Below, piece after piece: positions 8,366 to 17,245 of a stretch of DNA of 64,000 nt (position 1 is the first letter of the stretch; each line of letters starts with the position of its first letter). The translations under genes and the position numbers were made by a program. The notes beneath the pieces are model-generated. The model had not been told where the DNA came from. It was given only the letters and a program-made list of their open reading frames with translations, and ran no database searches. This DNA comes from Paracoccaceae bacterium (GTDB taxonomy: Bacteria > Pseudomonadota > Alphaproteobacteria > Rhodobacterales > Rhodobacteraceae). The stretch spans positions 496,001 to 560,000 of the forward strand of contig WLWX01000001.1 in NCBI GenBank assembly GCA_012103375.1, written 5' to 3'.

Positions 8366-9514
8366 ATGACGGATTTCAGCAAATTAGGGGCCGCAGTGAT
8401 TGGCACGGGCTTCATCGGAACCGTGCACACGCAGGCGCTGCGGCGGCTGGGCGTGCGGGTTGAGGGCGTGCTGGGCTCCAGCGCTGAGCGTGGTGCCGAA
8501 GGCGCCAAGGCGATGGGCGTGGTGCGTTCCTACCGCAACCTCGACGATCTGTTGGCTGATCCAGAAGTTGATCTTGTCCACGTAACATCCCCCAATCACG
8601 CGCATTATTCGCAGGTGAAGGCGATCCTGGCGGCGGGTAAGCATGTGATCTGCGAAAAGCCTCTGGCGATGACCTCGGAGGAATCGTCCGAGATGCTGAA
8701 GCTGGTCGAGGCCAGCGGGCTGGTCGCGGCGGTTTGCTACAACATTCGTTTCTATCCGCTGAACCAGCACGCGCATCAGATGGTGCGGGATGGCGATCTT
8801 GGCGACATCCGCTTCATCACCGGCCACTATCATCAGGACTGGCTGGCCAAGCCGACCGACTGGAACTGGCGGCTGGAGACTGAGGTGGGCGGCGCGCTGC
8901 GCTCGGTCGGGGATATCGGCACCCATTGGGCGGACCTGACCAGCTTCATCACCGGGCAGAAGGCGACGTCGGTTTTTGCGGACCTGACGACCTTCATCCG
9001 GGAACGTCAGAAGCCGGTTGGGCCGGTGGCGACGTTTTCGCAGGACGCTGCGGGCGAAACGGAGACGCGGCAGATCGAGACCGACGATGCGGCGATGATC
9101 ATGCTGAAGTTCGCGGGTGGCGCGCGGGCCTGCCTGACGACCAGCCAGGTGAATGTCGGGCGCAAGAACTCGCTGCAATGGGACATCGCGGGGTCCAAGG
9201 CCTCGGCAGCTTGGGATTCCGAAATGCCGGATCATCTTTGGATCGGGCAGCGGGATGGGGCGAACAGGGTATTGCAACGCGATGCGGCGCTGATGAATGC
9301 GGCGGGCGCGGCGGCGGCAAGCCTGCCCGGGGGCCATGTCGAAGGCTTTGCGGACACGTTCTTCGCGCTGTTCCGGCAAGTCTATGGCGACGTCGCAAGG
9401 GGCGGGCGTTCGCCGGATGCGACCTATGCCGGGTTCGCCGACGGGCACTATGAAATGCGGTTCTGTGATGCGGTGCTGGAAAGCGCGGCCAAGGGCCAAT
9501 GGGTTGATCTGTAA
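8366..9514 (+). CDS. Gfo/Idh/MocA-family oxidoreductase 1
   Basis: A 382-residue NAD(P)-dependent dehydrogenase. The Rossmann motif GTGFIG begins at residue 13, and the diagnostic EKP (97-99, in [10 protein letters not shown]) contributes the catalytic lysine. The C-terminal domain has [17 protein letters not shown] with the conserved Asp and His. This family oxidises inositols, inosamines and glucose-type substrates; rhizopine MocA and inositol IolG are members. ATG 8366 fits the family length; an in-frame start at 8345 is possible. It is one of three paralogous dehydrogenases in the operon and the closest to the MocDE-like pair. Confidence 0.87.
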   Translation: MTDFSKLGAAVIGTGFIGTVHTQALRRLGVRVEGVLGSSAERGAEGAKAMGVVRSYRNLDDLLADPEVDLVHVTSPNHAHYSQVKAILAAGKHVICEKPLAMTSEESSEMLKLVEASGLVAAVCYNIRFYPLNQHAHQMVRDGDLGDIRFITGHYHQDWLAKPTDWNWRLETEVGGALRSVGDIGTHWADLTSFITGQKATSVFADLTTFIRERQKPVGPVATFSQDAAGETETRQIETDDAAMIMLKFAGGARACLTTSQVNVGRKNSLQWDIAGSKASAAWDSEMPDHLWIGQRDGANRVLQRDAALMNAAGAAAASLPGGHVEGFADTFFALFRQVYGDVARGGRSPDATYAGFADGHYEMRFCDAVLESAAKGQWVDL

Positions 9515-9532
9515 GGACAAGGAAATGACGCG

Positions 9533-10444
9533 ATGAAACTGGGCCTGCTGACCGCCCCATTTGAAGACACCGACCTGATGAAGGTCGCTGACTGGACCGC
9601 CGCCAACGGCATGTCGGCGCTGGAGGTGGCCTGCTGGCCCGCCTCGGGCGGAGAGGCGCGGCGCTATGCCGGAACCTCGCACATCAACGTTGATGGTCTG
9701 AGCAAGGATCAGGGGTCCGAGATTATGGGCGCGCTGGCCGACAAGGGGGTCGAGGTATCGGGCCTCGGCTATTATCCGAACCCGCTGCACGCCGATGCGG
9801 ACCACCGGGAGGAGGTGATCGGTCATCTGAAGAAGGTCATTACCGCCGCCGGGGTCATGGGTGTGGGCGTGGTCAACACCTTCGTCGGTGGCGACCGCAG
9901 CCTGACCGTGGACGACAACTGGGCGCGGGCCGAGAAGATCTTTCCCGATATCGTGGCGCATGCCCGCGACAGCGGGGTAACGCTGGCATTCGAAAACTGC
10001 CCGATGATATTCTCAAACGATGAATGGCCGGGCGGGCACAACATCGCCTATTCCCCCCGCATCTGGCGGCGAATTTTCGAGGCTTGGGACGGGGTGGGCA
10101 TGAACTTCGACCCGTCCCACCTGATCTATCAGATGATCGACCAGGGCCGGTTCATCCGCGAATTCGGCGACCGCTTTGCGCATGTCCACGCCAAGGACCT
10201 GATGATAGACCGCGATGGCCTTTATGACCACGGCATCCTGTCTGCGGGCATGGGCTGGCAGGTGCCGCGCCTCTGTGGCCTCGGCGATGTCGACTGGGGC
10301 GACTTCTTCTCTCAACTTTACCGCGTCGGCTATGACGGGCCGGTCATCATCGAACATGAGGACCGCGATTTTGAGGGTACCGACGACAAGATCAAGCGCG
10401 GCTTTCTGCTCGCGCGCGATATTCTGAGCCCGTTCATCAAGTAG
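9533..10444 (+). CDS. IolE/MocC-like sugar isomerase/epimerase (TIM barrel)
   Basis: A 303-residue xylose-isomerase-like TIM-barrel protein. Probable metal ligands lie in the expected order: Glu in LAFENCPMI, Asp and His in NFDPSHLIYQ, His in HVHAKD, and Glu in VIIEHED. Relatives include IolE (inosose dehydratase) and rhizopine MocC. In this operon it would isomerise, epimerise or dehydrate the keto product of one of the Gfo/Idh/MocA enzymes. The ATG at 9533 has AAGGA upstream. It is transcribed with the dehydrogenases on both sides of the transporter genes. Confidence 0.85.
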   Translation: MKLGLLTAPFEDTDLMKVADWTAANGMSALEVACWPASGGEARRYAGTSHINVDGLSKDQGSEIMGALADKGVEVSGLGYYPNPLHADADHREEVIGHLKKVITAAGVMGVGVVNTFVGGDRSLTVDDNWARAEKIFPDIVAHARDSGVTLAFENCPMIFSNDEWPGGHNIAYSPRIWRRIFEAWDGVGMNFDPSHLIYQMIDQGRFIREFGDRFAHVHAKDLMIDRDGLYDHGILSAGMGWQVPRLCGLGDVDWGDFFSQLYRVGYDGPVIIEHEDRDFEGTDDKIKRGFLLARDILSPFIK

Positions 10445-10492
10445 CGGACCGGATGCACTGAAACCGATAACCAACCCAAGGGAGTGACCAAG

Positions 10493-11530
10493 ATGAAAAA
10501 ACTCATGGTAACGACAAGCGCCGCAGCGATGCTGGTGACCAGCCTGACCGGGGCGGCCTTCGCGGCCAGCCACGGCGGCTATACCATCGGGATTTCCAAC
10601 ACCGTGCAGGGCAATGGCTGGCGCGAGGAAATGGTCTGCGCGATGAAGGCGCAGGCGCTGGTGTCGGGCAAGGTCGACAGCCTGAACATCGCGCACCGCA
10701 ACACCGATGCGGCGGGCCAGTTGGAGGATATCCGCAACCTGATCGAAGCCGGGGTGGACGCCATCGTGCTGAACCCCTCGAACTCGGAAGGTGTGAATTC
10801 CGCCATTGAAGAGGCGATTGCCAAGGACATCGTTGTTGTAGCCGTCGATCAGGCAGTGACGGCTGAAGGGGCCTACATCCTGTCCAACAATCAGGAAGAA
10901 TACGCTTATCTCGGCGCGAAATGGCTGTTTGAGGAAATGGGCGGCTCCGGCAGCGTGGTCTATATGCGCGGTGCCGCCGGGGCGGGGGCCGACAACGACC
11001 GCCACACAGGGTTCCAGCGCGCTTTGGCTGAACACCCCGACGTCAATGTCGTGCACGAGGTTTTCACCGGCTGGCAGCAGGATCAGGGCAAGCAGCAGAT
11101 CCTTGACTATCTGGCCACCGGCATTCCGTTTGACGGGGTCTGGACCAGCGGCATCGACAACGTGATCGTCGACGCGTTCATCGAATCCGACGTGCCGCTG
11201 GTGCCGATTGTCGGGGCGGATAACGCGGGCTTCGTGGGTCAACTGGCGACGGTGGAAGGCTTCACCGGCGCGGCTGTGACCAACCCCGGTTCCATCGGCG
11301 GTGCCGGCGTCACGCTGGCGATCCAGATCCTGGACGGTGACGTGCCGGCGGACAGCACCGTTCTGGTCGACCCGTCGCTTTGGGCCAACAACGACGACGA
11401 AGGCATGAAGCTGATCGAGGCGGCGCAGAACCCGAACCTTGACCCGGAATGGCCTGTTTCGGTCTCGATCCCTGGCTGGACGACGTACAGCATGGACGAG
11501 ATCATCGCCTGCAAAGGTCCGGGCGAGTAA
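10493..11530 (+). CDS. Sugar/inositol ABC transporter substrate-binding protein (MocB/RbsB type)
   Basis: A 345-residue periplasmic binding protein of the ribose/galactose class (Peripla_BP_4). The signal peptide is MKKLMVTTSAAAMLVTSLTG, with cleavage probably at AFA-AS near residue 24. The domain opens with GGYTIGISNTVQGNGWREE and contains the hinge-region motif AIVLNPSNSEGVN. Start ATG 10493 has AGGGAG upstream; GTG 10484 would overlap that site. It heads the transporter part of the operon. A strong hairpin 20 bases after its stop (11551-11570) may raise its mRNA level over the downstream membrane components. Confidence 0.88.
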   Translation: MKKLMVTTSAAAMLVTSLTGAAFAASHGGYTIGISNTVQGNGWREEMVCAMKAQALVSGKVDSLNIAHRNTDAAGQLEDIRNLIEAGVDAIVLNPSNSEGVNSAIEEAIAKDIVVVAVDQAVTAEGAYILSNNQEEYAYLGAKWLFEEMGGSGSVVYMRGAAGAGADNDRHTGFQRALAEHPDVNVVHEVFTGWQQDQGKQQILDYLATGIPFDGVWTSGIDNVIVDAFIESDVPLVPIVGADNAGFVGQLATVEGFTGAAVTNPGSIGGAGVTLAIQILDGDVPADSTVLVDPSLWANNDDEGMKLIEAAQNPNLDPEWPVSVSIPGWTTYSMDEIIACKGPGE

Positions 11531-11550
11531 TCGTCTGACCTAAAAACTGG

Positions 11551-11570
11551 CCGGGCCTTTCGGGGCCCGG
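11551..11570 (+). promoter_or_regulatory. Intercistronic mRNA hairpin
   Basis: CCGGGCC-TTTCGG-GGCCCGG forms a 7-bp GC stem between the binding-protein stop and the ATPase start, with no T-run. Similar hairpins after binding-protein genes protect the upstream mRNA and set subunit stoichiometry. It is probably not a full terminator, since the ATPase gene begins 21 bases later. Confidence 0.55.
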
Positions 11571-11591
11571 TCGTGATTGACGGGGGCAGGT

Positions 11592-13079
11592 ATGGTGGAA
11601 CCCGAAGGGCGGTTGCTGGACGCGCAGGGCGTGTCGAAGCGCTTTGGTGCGGTCGTCGCGCTGAAGGACGCCAGCCTGACGATTGACCGGGGTGAGATCG
11701 TTGCCATGATGGGCGCCAATGGCGCCGGGAAATCGACCTTCGTGAAAATTCTGACCGGGGCGCTGAAGGCCGACACCGGGCATGTGCGCATCCGGGGCGA
11801 GGAACGGCGCGTCGGCTCGCCCGCCGAAGCGCGGCGGTCCGGTTTGGTGCCGGTCTATCAAGAACCTTCGCTGATCCCGGACCTTGATGTGGCGGATAAT
11901 CTGCGGCTGGGTGGCACCCCGGTTGAGGCGTTCCAGCATTGGGTGACGGAACAGGGGATCGAAGGGTTGCGGCTGGACGATATGATCGGGCAACTGCCGC
12001 TGGCGACGCTGCGCATCCTCGATCTGGCGCGCGCGCTGGCCGCTGAACCCGATGTGCTGCTGCTGGACGAGATGACCGCCGCCCTGCCGACCGACCTTGT
12101 TGAGAATGTACTGAAAACCGTGCGTAAACAGGCGGATGCGGGGCAGGCGGTGATTTATATCTCGCATCGATTTTCCGAAATTGCCGAGATCTGCGACCGC
12201 GCCACCGTGCTGCGCGATGGGCAGACGGTGGGCGACCTGCCGATTGAGGCAGGGGTTGAGGAAAAGGTGGTCGAACTGATGCTGGGCGCTGCGTTGGGCG
12301 ACGGGCCGACAGCCGCGGGTGTGGCGACGGCGCAGGCGGACACGCGGTTGCGGGTGAAAAACCTGTCCGCCGGGACCAAGCTGGCCGATGTCTCGCTGGA
12401 TTTGCACAGGGGCGAGGTTCTGGGTGTCGTCGCGCTGGAAGGGCAGGGGCAGGATGAGCTGTTCGACGTGCTTGCAGGCATGATCCGGCCCACGGGCGGG
12501 GCGGTGGAACTGGACGGCACGCCGCTCAGCTTCAGCCACCCGGCGGATGCAATCAAGGCGGGGATGACCTTTGTTCCGGGGGACCGGGCGGACGGGCTGC
12601 TCATGGAACGCTCGGTGCGCGAAAACCTGGCGCTGCCGCTGTTGGCACGGCCCGGCAAATGGGGCGCGATCCGGATGCGGGAGGAAGCTCGGCGGGTGGA
12701 TGACGCCGTGGACCGGATGCAGATCGACCGCCGCGCCATGGGCGAGGTTCAGCGCCTGTCGGGCGGCAATCAGCAGAAGGTGACCATCGGGCGCTGGCTG
12801 GCCAGTGGGGTCGATATCCTGCTGCTGTTTGACCCGACGCGCGGCATCGACGTGCGCACCAAGCGGCAGATTTACCTGCTGGTGCGAGAGTTGGCGGAAC
12901 AGGGGGCCTCGGTCCTCTATTACACCTCCGAACTGGCCGAGGTTCCGGCGGCCTGCGACCGGGCGGCGGTGATTTTCAACGGGCGTCTGGTGGACGTGGT
13001 CGAGGCGGCAGATGCGGATGAACAGACGTTGATGCGCGCCGCATATGGGCTGAGCGCGGCCGAGGCTGTGCCCGCATGA
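11592..13079 (+). CDS. Sugar ABC transporter ATPase, two NBDs (RbsA/MglA type)
   Basis: A 495-residue protein with two nucleotide-binding domains, as in RbsA. NBD1 has Walker A GANGAGKST and Walker B LLLDEMTAAL (Met replaces the usual Pro), and its signature is degenerate. NBD2 has a degenerate Walker A (VALEGQGQDEL) but a good signature LSGGNQQKV and Walker B LLLFDPTRGID. That asymmetry is usual for this family. It energises import through the two permeases that follow. ATG 11592 is preceded by a G-rich Shine-Dalgarno. The first permease start overlaps its stop (ATGA). Confidence 0.9.
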   Translation: MVEPEGRLLDAQGVSKRFGAVVALKDASLTIDRGEIVAMMGANGAGKSTFVKILTGALKADTGHVRIRGEERRVGSPAEARRSGLVPVYQEPSLIPDLDVADNLRLGGTPVEAFQHWVTEQGIEGLRLDDMIGQLPLATLRILDLARALAAEPDVLLLDEMTAALPTDLVENVLKTVRKQADAGQAVIYISHRFSEIAEICDRATVLRDGQTVGDLPIEAGVEEKVVELMLGAALGDGPTAAGVATAQADTRLRVKNLSAGTKLADVSLDLHRGEVLGVVALEGQGQDELFDVLAGMIRPTGGAVELDGTPLSFSHPADAIKAGMTFVPGDRADGLLMERSVRENLALPLLARPGKWGAIRMREEARRVDDAVDRMQIDRRAMGEVQRLSGGNQQKVTIGRWLASGVDILLLFDPTRGIDVRTKRQIYLLVRELAEQGASVLYYTSELAEVPAACDRAAVIFNGRLVDVVEAADADEQTLMRAAYGLSAAEAVPA

Positions 13080-14035
13080 ACCGGCTGATTGCAAAGAACG
13101 GTTGGGTGCTGGGGCTGGTGGCGTTGCTGGTCGCACTGTTCGTTCTGACCCGGTTCATTCAGCCGAATTTCGGCGCTTCGGGCCTCGAATCGCTGGCCCG
13201 TGCGACCCTGCCCTTTGCCTTTGCAACGGCGGCGATGGCGGTGGTGGTGATTGCGGGCGGGATTGATCTGTCCGTCGCCTCGATGATGGCGGTGGCCGGG
13301 GTGACGGCGGCGGTTCTGATGGACGGGGCGAGCGATGCGATGGCGGTGCCGCTGGTCCTGCTGGTGCTGGGCATCGGGGTCGCAATGGGGGCGCTGAACG
13401 GCGCGCTGATCGTGGTGACGCGGGTGCCGGACATCGTGGTCACGCTGGCGATGTTGTTCGTGTGGGAAGGCGTCGCCCTGCTGATCCTGAAGGCGCCGGG
13501 CGGCGCGGCGGTGCCGTGGCTGCGCGAGATGATTGTCGGCACGGTGATCTTCCCCTGGCTGCCCAAAGCCTTCGTCGTTCTGGTCATCGCGCTCGCCGTC
13601 ATTTGGGTGCCGATCCGGCGCTCGAAGTTGGGCCTGTCGATCTATGCGATTGGCAGTGACGAACGCGCAGCCTATCGCAGCGGCATCGCCATCGGGCGGA
13701 CCCGGATCGCGGCTTACGCAATCTGCGGGCTGTTCGCGGCGATGGGCGGGCTGGCGCTGACGTTTTCCACCGGCAACGGTGAACCGATTCCAGGCCCCTA
13801 CCTGATGGCCAGCGTTGCCGCAGTGGTGCTGGGCGGCGTGGTGCTTGGCGGCGGCAAGGGTGCATTGCTGGGGCCGATCATCGCGGTGTTTATCCTGCGG
13901 CTGGTGCGGATGGACCTGACGCTGCTGAGTGTGGATCCGAACGTGACCACCATCGTCGAAGGCTCGATCATGGTGGCGGTGGTGATGCTGGGCGGTATTC
14001 TGGCGGTGCGGGCAGGGCGGGTGAAAACGGCATGA
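13076..14035 (+). CDS. Sugar ABC transporter permease 1 (RbsC type)
   Basis: A 319-residue inner-membrane permease of the BPD_transp_2/RbsC family with about eight to ten hydrophobic segments. Typical family stretches are VVVIAGGIDLSVASMMAVAG near residue 55, and GGVVLGGGKGALLGP in the C-terminal half. The start overlaps the ATPase stop and the end overlaps permease 2, so the three are translationally coupled. It forms the translocation pore, probably as a heterodimer with the next product. Confidence 0.9.
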   Translation: MNRLIAKNGWVLGLVALLVALFVLTRFIQPNFGASGLESLARATLPFAFATAAMAVVVIAGGIDLSVASMMAVAGVTAAVLMDGASDAMAVPLVLLVLGIGVAMGALNGALIVVTRVPDIVVTLAMLFVWEGVALLILKAPGGAAVPWLREMIVGTVIFPWLPKAFVVLVIALAVIWVPIRRSKLGLSIYAIGSDERAAYRSGIAIGRTRIAAYAICGLFAAMGGLALTFSTGNGEPIPGPYLMASVAAVVLGGVVLGGGKGALLGPIIAVFILRLVRMDLTLLSVDPNVTTIVEGSIMVAVVMLGGILAVRAGRVKTA

Positions 14036-15009
14036 CCTCGACCACCGAACAAACACCCCCGATGCGCCGTCTGGCGCGGTTCCTGGGCGACAACCACCTG
14101 ATTCCGCTGGTGATCCTGCTGCTGGTGCTCGTCGGCCTGCTGGAGTTCATGCGCCCCGGGATCGTGAACGAACGCTGGGTCGGCAACACCATCAAATTCG
14201 CGATTCCGCTGGCGATGCTGGCGGCCTGTCAGACATTGACGATGCTGACCGGCGGGATTGACCTCAGCGCATCAGTCGCCGCGACAATCACCGCCTTCGT
14301 GATGGCGACACAGGTGCCGATCGTGGGCGTGCCTTTGGCGATCCTGATCGGGTTGATTCCGGCAGTCCTGATCGGGCTGGCGAACGGGTTCGGGGTGGCC
14401 GTCTGCCGGATGCATCCGCTGATCATGACGCTTGGCACCGGGCTGATCGGGACCGGGTGTTTGCAGGTCTACCAGCGGTTCGTCATCGCCACAGGCTCGG
14501 TCGTGCCGGACGGGCTGGCGTGGCTGGGCACCGGGCGGACCTGGGGCGCGCCGAATTCGCTGCTGCTTTTCGTGCCTTTCGCGGTGCTGATCGTCTGGGG
14601 CCAGCGACGCACCGGCTTTGGGCGATTGCTATACGCGTTGGGCTCGAACGAGAAGGCAGCGCGGATATCGGGCGTTCGTTCGTGGCAGGTATTCCTGGCG
14701 CTTTATGTTCTGTCGGGGCTGATCGCGGGGGTGGCGGGGCTGCTCTATGTCGGCCTCATCAAGGCGCCGTCGCTGTCGCTGGTCAATCCGCTGCTGCTGC
14801 CGTCGGTGGCGGCGGCGGTGATCGGGGGAACCTCGATCTTCGGCGGGCGCGGCGGTTATGGCGGTACCATTCTGGGCGCGCTGATCCTGACGGTTCTGGG
14901 GACGCTGCTGACCTTGCTGCAAATGCCCGAAGGCGCGCGGCGCATCCTGTTCGGGGCGATTATTCTGGCGGTCACCACGGTCTATATCCGGCTGACCGAC
15001 CAAAGTTGA
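14032..15009 (+). CDS. Sugar ABC transporter permease 2 (RbsC type)
   Basis: A 325-residue permease of the same family as its neighbour. It has TMLTGGIDLSASVAATITA (a GGIDLS motif near residue 80), a C-terminal VIGGTSIFGGRGGYGGT, and multiple membrane segments. It overlaps permease 1 by ATGA. Two distinct permeases in an RbsC-type system are common in Rhizobiales and Rhodobacterales importers for inositol and pentose compounds. A dehydrogenase gene follows after 13 bases, which ties transport to catabolism. Confidence 0.9.
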   Translation: MTSTTEQTPPMRRLARFLGDNHLIPLVILLLVLVGLLEFMRPGIVNERWVGNTIKFAIPLAMLAACQTLTMLTGGIDLSASVAATITAFVMATQVPIVGVPLAILIGLIPAVLIGLANGFGVAVCRMHPLIMTLGTGLIGTGCLQVYQRFVIATGSVVPDGLAWLGTGRTWGAPNSLLLFVPFAVLIVWGQRRTGFGRLLYALGSNEKAARISGVRSWQVFLALYVLSGLIAGVAGLLYVGLIKAPSLSLVNPLLLPSVAAAVIGGTSIFGGRGGYGGTILGALILTVLGTLLTLLQMPEGARRILFGAIILAVTTVYIRLTDQS

Positions 15010-15022
15010 GGAGGGGGTTTCT

Positions 15023-16099
15023 ATGGCCAAATTCCGCGTGACTGGCATCAGTTTCGACCACATGCACATGGGCGACCTGCTGCGGATGGTGCATGAGCAC
15101 CCCGACGCCGAAATCGCCGGGCTGTTCGATCCCGACCCGGCGAGGATGGCGAGTGCGGCGGCGACCTTCGGCGTGCCAGATGACCGCCTGTTCACCGATT
15201 TCGACGCCTGCATGGAGGCGACCAAGCCGGACCTGGCGATCCTTTGCGCCGCAACGGCGGATCATGCGGATTACACCGAACGGCTGGCCAAATACGGCAC
15301 CAATGTCTTCGTTGAAAAGCCCTTCGCCGCCTCGGCCGCTGACGCCCGCCGGATGCTGGCGGCGATGGAACCGACCGGCAAGCTGATGGCGATCAACTGG
15401 CCGCTGGCATGGGTGGAAAGCCATGTCACCGCCAAGCGCCTGCTGGATGAAGGGGTGATTGGCGATCTGCTGGAAGTGCATTTCTACGACGGCAATCGCG
15501 GCCCGCTCTATCACCTCGCCGATAAGGTCGAGGTGACGCCGGAGGAGGTTGAGCGCCAGAAGCCCGACAGCTGGTGGTACAAACGCGCCTCGGGCGGCGG
15601 CAGCCTGCTGGATTACCTTGGATACGGCGCGACGCTGGGCACGTGGTATATGGATGGTGAGGCGCCGCTGGAGGTGACCTGCGTTGTGGATGAGGCTGAG
15701 GGGATCGAGGTCGACCAGCACTCGATCACCATTTGCCGATATGCGCGGGGCCTGTCTAAGATGGAGACGCGCTGGGGCACCTTCACCGACCCGTGGACGA
15801 CGCAGCCGCAACCGACCTGCGGGTTTGTTTTCGTGGGAAGCGATGGCACGATTGCCAGCGCGGATTACGCGGATCACGTGACGGTGCAGACGCGTGAAAG
15901 GCCAGAGATCACGGCGGTCCCGGCGGATGCTTTACGCAAGGGGCGGCGGAACGGCATTGAATATGTGCTGGGCTGTCTGGCGAGTGGTTCGCCGGTCGAA
16001 GGGCCACTTGCCCCGGACCTCTGCCTGACTGCGCAGCGGATCGTGGACACGGCGGCGGCCTCGGCGGCCGAAAAGCGCACACTGGCGTTGCTGCCATGA
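15023..16099 (+). CDS. Gfo/Idh/MocA-family oxidoreductase 2
   Basis: A 358-residue dehydrogenase of the Gfo/Idh/MocA family. The EKP signature occurs in NVFVEKPFAASAADA, preceded by LAILCAATADHADY. The N-terminal nucleotide motif is less canonical (ITGISFDHMHMGD-type, seen as VTGISFDHMHMGD), with His-Met residues where the glycine-rich loop usually lies, so cofactor use may differ from paralogue 1. A strong AGGAGG precedes ATG 15023. It overlaps the next dehydrogenase gene by ATGA. The role inferred from the operon is a redox step on the ring or sugar. Confidence 0.82.
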   Translation: MAKFRVTGISFDHMHMGDLLRMVHEHPDAEIAGLFDPDPARMASAAATFGVPDDRLFTDFDACMEATKPDLAILCAATADHADYTERLAKYGTNVFVEKPFAASAADARRMLAAMEPTGKLMAINWPLAWVESHVTAKRLLDEGVIGDLLEVHFYDGNRGPLYHLADKVEVTPEEVERQKPDSWWYKRASGGGSLLDYLGYGATLGTWYMDGEAPLEVTCVVDEAEGIEVDQHSITICRYARGLSKMETRWGTFTDPWTTQPQPTCGFVFVGSDGTIASADYADHVTVQTRERPEITAVPADALRKGRRNGIEYVLGCLASGSPVEGPLAPDLCLTAQRIVDTAAASAAEKRTLALLP

Positions 16100-17208
16100 G
16101 CGAGACATCGGGCAGCGCCAGCCACGCGAAGGTCTCGTCCGAAATGGTCGAGGTTCCGGCCCCCGATTTACCGTATCAGCCACCGATGCCGAGGGCTTAC
16201 ACGCCACGGATCGGGATCGTCGGCGCGGGTGGGATCGTTCCGGCGCATCTGGGTGCCTATCGGACTGCGGGGTGGGAGGTTGCGGCGATCTGCAACCGGA
16301 CGGTTTCCAAGGCGCAGGCGCTGGCCGATGAATACTATCCCGACGCGCAGGTAACCGATGACCTCGCCTCGGTTCTGGCGGATGACAGAATCGAGGTCCT
16401 CGACATCACGCCCCACCCGGAAGAACGCGGCCCGATGATCGCGGCGGCGTTGAACGCGGGCAAGCATGTCCTCAGCCAGAAGCCTTTCGTGCTGGACCTT
16501 GATGAGGGCGCGCGGCTGGCCGATCTGGCGGATGCGAAGGGCGTGAAGCTGGCGGTGAACCAGAATGGGCGCTGGTCACCGCATATGGCCTGGATGCGCG
16601 AGGCGGTTACCGCAGGGCTGATCGGCGAGGTGCTGAGCTGTCACGTCGCTGTCCACTGGGATCACGGCTGGATCGCCGGGACCGCCTTTGACGGGATCGA
16701 GGATCTGATCCTTTATGACTTTGGCATTCACTGGTTTGATTTCGTCGCCAGCGTCATGCCGGGGCGGGCGCGGAGTGTGTTTGCATCCTCGGTGCGCCCG
16801 GACAGTCAGGCGGCAAAAGTGCCGCTGATGGCGCAGGCGCAGGTGGTGATGGAGGGCGGCCAGGCGAGCCTGGTGTTTGACGGGGCGACGCCCTTAGGGC
16901 CGCGCGACACCACATTCATTGCAGGCGCGAAGGGCAGTTTGCGCAGTGAAGGGGCAGATCTGGGGCGGCAGGTTGTGACCCTGACCACGCCGGCGGGACA
17001 GTCGCAGCCTGACCTGCAAGGGACGTGGTTCAACGATGGCTTTCGCGGGGCGATGGGCGCGCTGCTGGTCGCGATCGAACAGGGCGGCGAACCGGCCAAT
17101 GGGGCACGCGGAAATCTGGACAGTCTGGCGCTGGCCTTTGCGGCGATCGAGTCACGGCGCACGGCTCGGTCGGTGGACGTGGGCACCGTGCGCCGTCTGT
17201 CGATGTAG
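16096..17208 (+). CDS. Gfo/Idh/MocA-family oxidoreductase 3
   Basis: A 370-residue family member with about 35 extra N-terminal residues before the Rossmann motif GIVGAGGIVPAH. The catalytic signature is QKP (in HVLSQKPFVLDLDEG), keeping the lysine while replacing the usual Glu. The C-terminal domain contains YDFGIHWFDF with the conserved His. It is the last gene of the moc-like operon. With three paralogous dehydrogenases, an SDR and an isomerase, the operon encodes enough redox chemistry for multistep epimerisation or degradation through keto intermediates. Confidence 0.83.
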   Translation: MSETSGSASHAKVSSEMVEVPAPDLPYQPPMPRAYTPRIGIVGAGGIVPAHLGAYRTAGWEVAAICNRTVSKAQALADEYYPDAQVTDDLASVLADDRIEVLDITPHPEERGPMIAAALNAGKHVLSQKPFVLDLDEGARLADLADAKGVKLAVNQNGRWSPHMAWMREAVTAGLIGEVLSCHVAVHWDHGWIAGTAFDGIEDLILYDFGIHWFDFVASVMPGRARSVFASSVRPDSQAAKVPLMAQAQVVMEGGQASLVFDGATPLGPRDTTFIAGAKGSLRSEGADLGRQVVTLTTPAGQSQPDLQGTWFNDGFRGAMGALLVAIEQGGEPANGARGNLDSLALAFAAIESRRTARSVDVGTVRRLSM

Positions 17209-17245
17209 GCTTTCCGTGCTGCTGGTCGCGCCATAAAAGGCCGCC

